From the NCBI GenBank assembly GCA_009801015.1, contig VHZZ01007669.1, positions 12,630 to 41,598 of the forward strand: 28,969 nt of DNA. The letters run 5' to 3'. Both the position numbers and the translations under genes were made by a program. Source of the DNA: Silene noctiflora. Its lineage: Eukaryota > Streptophyta > Magnoliopsida > Caryophyllales > Caryophyllaceae. The notes under the pieces were generated by a model, which was not told the origin of the DNA, ran no database searches, and saw only the letters and a program-made list of their open reading frames with translations. Of this stretch, positions 8,532 to 19,400 are shown in pieces; position 1 is the first letter of the stretch; each line of letters starts with the position of its first letter.

Positions 8532-9621
8532 TTTTTTTTTTTTTTTTTGGCGCAGTAAAATGCAGTTTTACAATCTCATTTTAGCTCTAACTAAGGTATG
8601 GGCAACCTTATTAAGATTACGAGGCAGAAAGGAAAAACTAATGCAATGGAAACAAGAAAATAAGCAAAACAAATCCTGAATGACACCCTTAGTCATATGG
8701 TGAGGCTCTTCTACCGATGCAATTTGGAGGAGGAGTTGGAGACAGTCAGAGGAAACATCCAAATGTAGCATGTTGTGCCTAGTAGCCCATTTTAAGACCT
8801 CCCTGACCCCCAAAGCTTCCGCTTGAAGGGTGATTCTGCAAAAAAAAAAGTAGCTGAAGAGGAAAAACAAGCTCCATCGTGAGAGTATATGACCCAGCCA
8901 GCAGCAGTGTGAAAAGAATCAATCCAGCTGGCATCAACTTTGACACGATATTGTTCACAAGATCCAGAGCATCCAACCATAAAGTAGGGAAAATGGTTTT
9001 TAATTTGACTTCTGAGACCATCCATAGGATCAACAAGACGAGAAGCGAACTTGGCAACCTTAATTTCGACGAAATCTTCAGCCTCAATTGCCAAATTGGT
9101 CACGGTAGCTTGAAGGTTAAAGAAATAATCAATCGAGAAAGCCTTATCTGAGAAAATCAGGTCGTTCCGAAGATGCCAAATACTCCATATAACCGAAATG
9201 AAAGAAATGATGAGTAACGTTGGATCCTTACAAGTCTCAAAGTAAGCAAACCAATTGATAAGCCATTCCTTAAAACCAATATTATCAGCAAAAGAAGTTG
9301 ATATACCCAAAGAGATGCAGACCAAAGGCGTTTAACCAAAGCACAGTCACGAAAAAGATGAGCTAGGGTCTCGATAGTGCTAGTATGTCGACAAAAGGGA
9401 CAATAGTAGTTAGCATTGATATTCCGAGATCTAAATTCTGAACCAATAGGTAGAGTATCAGTGAAGATTTTCCAAAAAAAGACTTTCGATACCCGAGGAC
9501 CAGGGAGGTTCCAAAGTCTTTTTTTACAAAAGGCCTTAATAGGTGCGTTAACCCGCTGAAAGTCTTTTGGTGAGCAAACCCTATTCAAACGAGATGAAAG
9601 ACAGATAGCATACTTTTAACC
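8532..9621 (-). mobile_element. 5'-truncated LINE (L1-type) retrotransposon, minus strand
   Basis: The roughly 1.09-kb insert has a poly(A) tail on the minus strand (T run about 8530-8549 on the plus strand) and is flanked by a 12-13 bp direct repeat, the signature of target-primed reverse transcription. Only the 3' part of the second ORF is present: the zinc-binding region that follows reverse transcriptase, and a plant LINE RNase H domain. The reverse transcriptase and endonuclease are missing, as expected for a 5'-truncated copy. Confidence 0.9.
8568..9612 (-). pseudogene. LINE ORF2 3' end: zinc-binding (zf-RVT) and RNase H domains, frameshifted
   Basis: The coding remains lie in three frames. 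9588-9157 carries the zf-RVT-type region: VSKVFFWKIFTDTLPIG, then CPFC followed by an H-x4-C pattern (LAHLFRDC). After a frameshift near 9320, the frame down to about 8850 holds a linker (SVIWSIWHLRNDLIF) and the start of RNase H (VKVDASWIDSFHTAAGWVIY, with the catalytic-type Asp of VDAS). A second shift, next to an A10 run at about 8840-8849, moves the frame to 8840-8568: AEALGVREVLKWA, a DVSSDC segment and a final NKVAHTLVRA, where the usual Asp is replaced by Thr. It is a relic of an element replication protein and not a host gene. Confidence 0.85.
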
Positions 9622-9633
9622 GAGAACTTGAAT
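9622..9633. repeat. Target-site duplication, copy 2 (LINE 5' side)
   Basis: GAGAACTTGAAT, identical to 8520-8531; it marks the truncated 5' end of the LINE at 9621. Confidence 0.85.
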
Positions 9634-10478
9634 TGAATTGCATATTTATGTAAGAGTACAAAAACCAAATTTAGAGAGGTAAAATCCTACACTAATCCTA
9701 TACAACTCATGAGATGTAATTTATAAGTATTATAACTAACCCTAGTCTATCAATGACATACAACGGACATGAAGTGATAAACAATATACACAAGACATTA
9801 TCGCATACCTGCACCCCAATCTAACGCCAAACCCAATTGATGCAACCCTATTCAACATGACCCGAATATTTATTATACGGGTGATTATGTACAAATAACT
9901 TGATAGCGACCGATCTTAAGATGACTTTATCCAGCCCGATTTGAATTCTTGCAAACTCAACAAATCCAAATCCGACTCGAATCCGACTTAATTGACCCAT
10001 TACCGTGACTTAACAACTAAGATAGCCACCAACATTACAGTTTCCCATACGTAAGGCTAAATATCTCCCCTTGCAACTCAATGTCGGCATTAAAAGTTCA
10101 AAAAACTAAAAATGATTCGGAAAAAGAGCGTAGATGTTACAAAAAGGCTACACATCTCTGCCCATCACCTCTTCTCTCCCCTACCCTTTCATAACACTTA
10201 ACCATATACATCCAATTTCCACCATCAATCATTTTCAACCTCCATTTTTAATCAACTTTCTCAACTTTATTCATTCTCCTTCATTTTAAACGCAACATTC
10301 AATTCAATATAACAAATCACATTAATCATACTCTTCAACTCCTTCAATTCTCAACTCTTTGACTTTCCTCAATCAATCCAAACTTTCCGAATTTTGGATA
10401 TTTTTGTTGTCGAATCTTATTTATTTATATATTTACATGTGCATGAAGTTGTAGAAGTTTCCAGAAAACCTAATTTCG
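9634..10478 (+). promoter_or_regulatory. Upstream region and 5' leader of DGAT1
   Basis: 845 bp between the LINE and the DGAT1 start codon. From about 10140 it becomes rich in C and T (CATCACCTCTTCTCTCCCC and many TCAATTC-like runs) and poor in G, which is typical of plant 5' leaders. An in-frame TAG at 10452-10454 closes the frame upstream of the ATG. No TATA box at a convincing distance was recognised. The transcription start cannot be fixed from sequence. Confidence 0.45.
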
Positions 10479-13400
10479 ATGTCGATCTCCGAATCGCCGG
10501 AGACGGTAATAAGACGGCGGAGTGTTGGTAATGAATCGCCGAGTAATAATGACGGTGATAGGATTGTTGATGAGAGTGATGTAAATCCTAGAACTAATTT
10601 CGAGAGCACTAGGTGTGAAGTTGAAGGTGACGGTGAAGGTGAAGATAAGGATGTTAATGGCGGACGTAGTCAAGATTTTCAAAATGCGATTAAGTATACG
10701 TATCGGCCTTCTGCACCTGCTCATCGCAAGATTAAGGAGAGTCCGCTGAGTTCCGATGCCATTTTTCGCCAGGTTTGTTTATGCTTAATGTTTAATGTTG
10801 TTTTGAATTTTTTTTTTTATAATGTTCTCTATAATGTGTTTAGAATTAGGTAGACTTAGTCTTGTGTGAGACGGTTTTATGTATTTTATGTACAACGAAG
10901 ACATTCACGTTTATTGGTCACGGCTTGTTGTTGATATGCTTAATTGCATGCGACTGAACGTCTCATATGAGTGTATAAAATTCAACCCTGATTATTGTGT
11001 GAGATCGTTTATGTATAAGCAAGTCGTAATAAGTGAAGAATACGGCGTTAAATGACTTGTTGTATGCATAAAATTGTACCTAAGTTTATTAGTAATAAAG
11101 TTTTTGTATAATTGTCAAGTACTGTGAAAGGCTCATGCATGTAGAGCAAGCCATTAATCGTATTATTTATTACATGAGAAGTACAGCATTAAATTGCTTG
11201 ATTGTATTCCTACAACCGTCTGATATGATGTTAATTTGTGTGGTTATGGTTTTAATTACTGAAAGCCATGTGTAAGATCACCTGCGATGGTATTTCTTCT
11301 TCTAGTTGTAGTTCGAGAGATAATTTAGTGATTAATGTAAGTTGAGGGAAGTTTCTAATTTTTGATGCGCTTACCGAAGGTATGATCTTTTAGCTTGGAA
11401 GAAACACAATAAAAGATATACAGAGTATGCGCTATGATGAAGATTGTTTGTCACATTTTGGCCCCTTTTAGATTGAAAGACAACTAGTGCTCAATTAGAG
11501 ATGAAGTTTCATGTGTATCTTTGTCCATGACGCGTAGTTGCATAGTGTTTCCTTAATAATGTTATAGTTGGCCGGATATGTTGCTAGGCACTTCCTCAAT
11601 TGTACTCAGCTTATAGTGTTTTGTATATTGGGACATCTCTCTCGCATTGAAGATCTTCCTGAATCACGAAGAACTCAACCGGATGAAATAGTTAACATGT
11701 AAAAAAGTTAATAGGATCGAAGTTGGTGAAATTGTTTACTAGATTGGACATGATATTAAATCGTGATACGTAACAAATGTAGCAAACCTTGACACAATGG
11801 TGCAGTCCATAGAAGCTTTTGTTTTTGTATAGGTTATAGGCAATATTTATCAAAATATCAAATATAGTAATGGCCAAATACATCTGTCAAATATTTGGCG
11901 TAACTAACAATAATGAGATTTTAAAAGTTCATTGCAAAAACAGAATTTTTTTGCTTCTCGGGGAGGGGGTCATAGACTCATGGGTACATAGTCGTAACTA
12001 GGGATGTCAATGGGGCGGGGTGGGTGCGGAGGAGGGGTAACCCGCNNNNNNNNNNNNNNNNNNNNNNNNNNNNNNNNNNNNNNNNNNNNNNNNNNNNNNN
12101 NNNNNNNNNNNNNNNNNNNNNNNNNNNNNNNNNNNNNNNNNNNNNNNNNNNNNNNNNNNNNNNNNNNNNNNNNNNNNNNNNNNNNNNNNNNNNNNNNNNN
12201 NNNNNNNNNNNNNNNNNNNNNNNNNNNNNNNNNNNNNNNNNNNNNNNNNNNNNNNNNNNNNNNNNNNNNNNNNNNNNNNNNNNNNNNNNNNNNNNNNNNN
12301 NNNNNNNNNNNNNNNNNNNNNNNNNNNNNNNNNNNNNNNNNNNNNNNNNNNNNNNNNNNNNNNNNNNNNNNNNNNNNNNNNNNNNNNNNNNNNNNNNNNN
12401 NNNNNNNNNNNNNNNNNNNNNNNNNNNNNNNNNNNNNNNNNNNNNNNNNNNNNNNNNNNNNNNNNNNNNNNNNNNNNNNNNNNNNNNNNNNNNNNNNNNN
12501 NNNNNNNNNNNNNNNNNNNNNNNNNNNNNNNNNNNNNNNNNNNNNNNNNNNNNNNNNNNNNNNNNNNNNNNNNNNNNNNNCCACGACCCGCGACGAATGA
12601 CACTTTTGAAACCCATCCCCGCCCCATGACCCATCAAATCATTACCCGCTAAAACCCGCCCCGCTGACATCCCTAGTCGTAACTCTTTTTTTACCAGAAA
12701 AAAGATGTTGAATTTAGGACACAATAATTGAAAATAGAAGGTTAGTATGCATCAATTGAATCATTTTGCTTTGGTTTGTCGCACTTATATGTTAAAGACC
12801 TTTTGATTCACTAGAAATGTAAATTAAGATATGAAGATTACCACTTGAATAAGGGTTAGGTTAATGGGTAAACGAGTTGCGACTTGGAGAAGGAAAAATT
12901 GAAGAAACTTTATGATCAAATCAAATACTCCCTCCCATTCACTCATTTCTTCCCTCTTCCATTTTGCACAAGAAATAAGAAAATGATTTTGGACCACACA
13001 AAACACTCTACCCCACAAACAATTGAATTTGGACCACACAAAACTTTTCAAAAAAGGAAAGAGGGAAGAAAATCCGACTACCATGAATAAGGAAAGAGGG
13101 AAGAAATGGAAATAGGGAAGAAATGGGTGAATAGGAGGGAGTATATAATTTTGGAGGTAGTCCTTCGAAGTAGATAGGTGGATTTGTTGATCAACTTGAA
13201 GTATTCATGCGAGGTTGTTGTTCTTAGTTTAAAAAGGCGCGAGAACTAGCTAAACGCCTCAGTGCACCTTAAGTATGTCATTTAGATCAACTAACGTGGC
13301 GCACTACTATCCCTAGCTTTTTAGTTGCATGTAAGCGGTCTTTAAAATCCAAATAAGCGTGTTGCATAAGATTCTACTTTTAGAATGCAACTATGTATGT

Positions 13401-16400
13401 AAAAGCAATGCACCTTGTGTCAATAGTGCGCGCGCCTTTCCTTCGCCTCGTGCTCCTCATTTTTACGGACCAGACCTTCGAGCTGTGCTCCTCATTTTCA
13501 CGGGCCCTCATCGCCTTGACGTGCCTCGTGCCTTTTAATACTAAATTGCCATTCAAATTCGTTTTGCACTCAATAGACATTAGGTTTGTTAGGTGGTTAG
13601 TTAGTAAATTGTCAGCGCCTGAGACTTGCGGGTTAGCAAGAACCTCCACTGGTTTGCATCAAACTGCCCTCATAGGTTGATGTTCATAACCTAGAATACA
13701 TCACCACTCTTCGGAAAGCAAAAGGAATATGTACTCCCCTTGTTGTAGTGTACTTGTGACAGACTGAATCATGATCGCTCTACAAAGGTTTTGAAGATTA
13801 TTACAACCGCATTCTGAGGTGGTATTTGTCACATTTATGGTGACTCTTCTTATTCCCCCATGTACCAGTGACACTAGACACTTAGACATCTCATTACATG
13901 CGAAAATGGTAAAATATGCAAATTTTTCATAAATTAGCCAAGGACAACGCACCCTTTCGGATATTTCTGAAGGAGACAAGGAGTAACATAGCCTATGTTA
14001 AGCGGCAACAATTGATTCCAAGATCAAGATTAAAATAACATGTAATAGCAAGGATATTGTTCTATCTTAATAAGATGGTCTCAGATTCTAGTTTCTTGGT
14101 ATTCTCGAGAGCAGTAGCTTGTGTTACAATCAGTTTCTAAAGATGATGTTATGCCTTCTTCGACAGCGCCATGGTTATCTTTGGTTAAAAGAGATAAAGG
14201 CATAAAATCTGATTCTAAGATCTTGAGTTGTTGAATAATAGTTATGTTAAAATAGCCTTGGCTAAGATCTATGTAAAATATTGCTGATTCATCCCTTACC
14301 TCTCTTATTGCACTTTCATTAGTATTCTAAATATTAAGTGGTTAAGCGCTTTTTATGATATTTTTTGTTCGATTGTATCTAATTAAAACCACGTGATATT
14401 GACCATCATAATTTTGATCACTTGCAGAGTCATGCTGGTCTCTTCAACCTCTGTGTAGTAGTACTTGTCGCGTTGAATAGCCGGCTCATCATTGAGAATC
14501 TAATGAAGGTTTAGTGTTAGTGAACTCGATCGTTCTCCTCTTTACTCATTCATGTATTTAGTTGACTACCTGGCTTTATTGTCTTTTCCAGTTTGAAATG
14601 ATTGTTTTTATCTGTTTAACTTTTGCAGTATGGTTTGCTAATCAGAGCTGGTTTCTGGTTTAGCTCAAGGTCGCTCAGAGATTGGCCTCTTTTTATGTGT
14701 GGGTAATAATCTTGACACTAATATTGTGACAGATCATTGGCAAGTTGTAGAGATAGTTGCTGCTTCCCCTTGTGTATTTTTGGTTATTCCTGATTTTTTT
14801 TTTTTTTTTTTCATTTGTAGTCTTACACTCCCAGTTTTTCCGTTGACTGCTTTCCTGATCGAGAAGTTGGCAAAACGACAGCGTATTTCTGATCCGGTAG
14901 GTGATAGCTTACTGTGACCTGGTAGCCGTTTCTAGACTGTTGATAATTTCTATACTTTGTGGCAGTTACTGCGTTCTTGTTAGTGTTTGTAGCTTTTCTT
15001 GTGGGCTGAACAGGTGGTGCTTTTAATGATACCCCTCTCCTGGTAGTACAAAGGAGTGGGAGCCTATGTAAAGTTTTAGCTCTTCAAATCCTGTCCGTGT
15101 TGTTCTTTCTACAAGTAACTTTCTTTTTCCATCACTCATTAACCACACAAATTTTTGGTCAGGTGGTTGTCTTGCTTCATACACTTAATGCGGGGATCTC
15201 CATCTTATATCCAGTTTTTGTAATACTCAGGTTGGTTTCCTGGACTATCTTATGCGTGGATATGATTTTAGAATAGTTATACATGGAATATATTACTCTG
15301 AATTATTTTTGGATACTATTATTGTTCTTGTACATGGAAAACTCTGTAACAATGTTTGATATGTTGAGAACATGTGTTCTCTTTTTTGATAGTTTGAAAT
15401 GACCAATGTCTAAATTGCTTTATTTTGCCCTAATGTGGATACCTTATTCAACAGTCTTTTTCACTGAGATTTTTTATCTTATGCTTTACCTATCACTATT
15501 GGTTTTGTTTAACCAAGGGCTGACAATACCTTTTATTTAGATTCATAGGGACAGTAGGTCATGTTCGTTACATCTTTGAGACAGTTACAACACACAAGGT
15601 TCATCTAGCAAATCATTTAAACTAGTTTTTCTTTTATCCTCTTTGCTCGGGTGCATGTAGCGGTGGATGTGAAGTTCCTTCTTACATTTGAGGAAGGTCT
15701 TGGTTTTGGACCATGTCTTCATTTTTTTTTTTTGATAGAAACAATGCTAGATCAGGTTGCCAAGGGTCTGTATCATTTTGAGCGTCAGATCAATGTAAGT
15801 TTCTTTTAAGAGGGCGCCAAGGAGATGATGGCCAGTTACAAAAAGAGCGAAATCAATGAGTATAAGAAAGTCGAAGTTGAGAGTTGAAACCCCAAAGAAA
15901 CATCTCAAACAAGTGTAAATCAGGCAAAATGGTCATGTAATTATCAGATTTGTTCCCCATAATCTGGGGAATTAACTTATCATCATAGGATCTAGCAATT
16001 TTGCAGGTGTGATTCAGCTGTCCTTTTTGGCGTTGCGCTAATGCTCTTTGCTTGCACCATGTGGTTAAAGTTGGTATCATACGCACACACAAACTATGAT
16101 ATGAGGGCTATTGCCAAAACTTCTGCAAAGGTAATGAAATCTTTACCTTAATTTTCTTCTTTGTGTAACTTGACAACTTGTGGCATAGTTTCATCTTTTC
16201 GTAATACGTGACATCCGTACACGACATAATGATATCCGTTTCAACTATATTGAAACATGTGTGTAAGTGTCATGTGTGTGGCGCTCATAGTCGCATGGGA
16301 AATCTGCTTTCAATCATCAGTTGCCTTATATCTGTCCTGCATCGCCTGTCCATTTCTGGGTTCAAGTCCAAAATGTCGTTATTGTCCTTGTTGCAGCTCC

Positions 16401-19400
16401 TTTAACAGCCAATTACACCACATTTACTGTTAACTGTGTCGAGTATTTTTTTGTTTGGTCTCATAAGTTGATTGTTTGATATAAGAAATGTGTCTTGGTC
16501 AGCTGGGATGTAGTATTTGTACTCTTCCTTATTGGATTTTTTAGTTTGGTTTCAGGAGGATAAATTGACTGCAGAAGTTCCTTATGATGTCAACTTCAGG
16601 AGTATAGTGTACTTCATGCTTGCTCCAACTCTCTGTTACCAGGTGATTGTCATCCTTGACCTTTAGGTGCTTTTGTCTTCGCTATGACCACGTAGTTGAT
16701 GCTGACAGAAGTATGGTTTTTTCAAGCGTAACCTTCACATATATAGCATATTTCGGCCATTTTTACCTCATATCAATGCATCACAATAGTTCTCTTACTT
16801 AAGTTCTGGTAAATAAAATATCAGGAGCCTTTACTCAATCCACTGTACTCATTGGTAATTGTTTCAGAATGATATTGATGCTTTTTGACTAACTGCGTGG
16901 TCGATTGTTTAGACGCATATAAATGTTATTTATGCTTCATGAATGTTACCTACAATGACTATTATAGCTGTTCTTTCTTTGTCCATCTAGACTGTCCTAG
17001 TGTTTTGCACGTTCTTTTGCCTTCTGTTAATCTTTGTTGGTGAATAGAGTGTTCTACTTTTTAATTGTTTACTTTTTAAAACACAACTTTTTCTGGTCAG
17101 TGTCATTTTATAGCGTTTTGATGTTGTCACTTACATCTTCTGGCTTCTTTATTATGTAGCCAAGTTATCCTCGAACGGCTCACATTCGAAAGGGATGGGT
17201 TGCTCGACAACTTTTCAAGCTGGTGATATTTACTGGACTGATGGGCTTTATCGTAGAACAAGTCCGTATATTGCATCCGTTAAACTTCTTTATTAGGGGC
17301 CCCGGTTTCTAACATCATCTTAACATATATTATTGTGTTTTTTGTAGTATATCAACCCTATAGTACAAAACTCACAGCACCCTCTGAAGGGCAACCTGTT
17401 GTATGCAATAGAAAGGGTTTTGAAGCTCTCTGTCCCGAATCTTTACGTGTGGTTATGCATGTTCTACTGCTTTTTTCACCTTTGGTAAGTTGTCCTCTTG
17501 GTTACTTTATTCTTCAAAATAATCCTACATGGAATGGTCAATCCAGTGTATTCTATTAGTTTGCAGCTTTGTACTTAATTACTAAAATTATCATTGCTAA
17601 TGAGTAAGGACTTCTTAGTTGAGAGACGTTTGATTGTGTCCATTGGCGCTGTTATGTATAAGAAGTTTATTGGCAGCACAAGAGATTAGGAAGTGAAGTT
17701 AAAATTTTGAATAAGCTTGTCTCTGGATTGTACGAGCTGTGATAATCTCCTGAATTCTATTTAGATAGAGTATTTGCTCAAGCTTTTTTAAGGTCTTATT
17801 AGTTATTACTTGCACTGGTTATGTCTCACTTAGCGATGTGGTATATAGATTGGTAGTTAGGTTCATCAACGAGGTGCTGTGCTGCTGAAATTATGTTCAC
17901 TACCTTATGTTTATGATAACTGATATATGCTTATTCATCTGGTTTATTGAAATGATGCTATAATGACTATTACGGAACATATTCTACTCTTCTAATTTGG
18001 GTTGTACAGTCCCATGGATTCCCCTCATAGCCACCTTAACCCTATTATTTCTCCTCCTTTCTCTTATAGCTGTTGCATCTACTCATCTGGTAGCATCAGA
18101 CATGTCTTTTACCTCTTCTCTCAGAAATTCCTCGGCTTAGATTTAACAAAAAAGTTCACAGGACTTCTCCTTTCTTAACTTGGGACTGATAGGTGTAACT
18201 TTTGAAAATTTTTGCTTGTGTTTTATCAATGCTGTGAAATTACCATATCGGAATGTTTTTTTATTACTACCTCCTCCACATCTATTTGTTCCTCACATAT
18301 GGTTTAGGCACGGCTCTAAAGAAAAGGACTTAACAAGCTTCACAGCAAAACAAATCCACTCTATATTGAACTAGTAATCACAGGGAGCTACCAGCCCACC
18401 AAGCCGCCGCCCTTCACCCAAACTGCCACAAATGCTAACTCGTGTGACCACCCAAATCACTTCACGAACCCAACACTTAGCCCTGCTACGAAACCACCAC
18501 CTTCACGAGAACACCAACCACCCCAAATGGAAAGACGACCACCGCCAGCTTCGTATGACGCCGGAGAACGCATCCATGGTGGTCGTTTTCGAAAATTTTA
18601 TATAACCTTGTAAATCTAGTGTTTTATGTTGGTTTGGGGAGGGGTGGAGGTCGAACAAGGAGGAGGTAGTGATGGATGAAGTTGTTGATTGCCCTAGGAG
18701 CCCCAATCGTGGTGGAAGGAGATGATCGCTGGCAAAAAAGCGTGTTTTCATGGTGATCGATCGTTCGGTGATGAAGGGAGGAGAGAGGAGATGAGGACGG
18801 TGGTGACGTCGACTGCAAACAAGAGTAGTGAAAAAGAGGGTGGCGGTGGTACCCGTGATCTTAGAGAGGAGAGCAGTGATGGTGTCGGTGGTCTTAGGGA
18901 GGATGGTGGCGGGCTGATGTTTCCTAGATAAGGGAGGTATGTGGTGAGGAGGGAGGTTAATGATGTTTATTGGTTGGGTTAATTATAAGTGGGTTTGTTG
19001 GGATATATGACTAATATGAGGGATACAAAACACACACTAATGAATATCAATTCTGTAACTGTTAGGGGAGCACAAGGTTATATGGTCACTAAAATTGCCA
19101 TTTTAGGAAAGAAATGAAATGGGAGGAGCAAAAAGATATGGTACCAAAGAGGAGGGAGTATAAAGTATTCAATCTGCTCATGTGTTCTCCTCATTCTCAA
19201 ATTCTTAACCACGTAGATCAAAACTTCTGGTTTTGTTTGGTTTGGAGCCTTTGTATGGATCTGAATATCTGACAATTTAGTCTGGATTGTAGCTTTAAAG
19301 GAGAAAAGATGGTGAGAAGGAAAGGTTGAGCTGTTAAAGAGACCTAATATTTGTTGGGAAACTCATTTGTTCGCTTGTTTGTTTTCCTTCTATCAAGCCT

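Larger units (their letters stand above)
10773..14427 (+). other. DGAT1 intron 1 (3.7 kb), rich in inserted elements
   Basis: By far the longest intron. It holds a fold-back repeat (10858-10972), a hAT-type element with the assembly gap (11999-12675), a Stowaway MITE (12928-13141) and a GC-rich fold-back element (about 13223-13546). The remainder (11000-11990, 13550-14427) shows no recognisable gene or repeat. The open frames across it are short, or are N-gap artefacts. Confidence 0.85.

Noticed and set aside
8879-9151. Plus-strand open frame of 90 codons
   Set aside because: Antisense of the LINE RNase H region.
11970-12724. Long open frames across the gap
   Set aside because: They consist of N codons; the real flanks are short transposon ends.
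16208-16405. 65-codon frame in DGAT1 intron 6
   Set aside because: No domain, and it lies between two well-supported exons in the same strand.
18503-18931. Open frames on both strands in DGAT1 intron 9
   Set aside because: Low-complexity Ser/Pro or Gly/Glu-rich translations inside an intron; no known domain.
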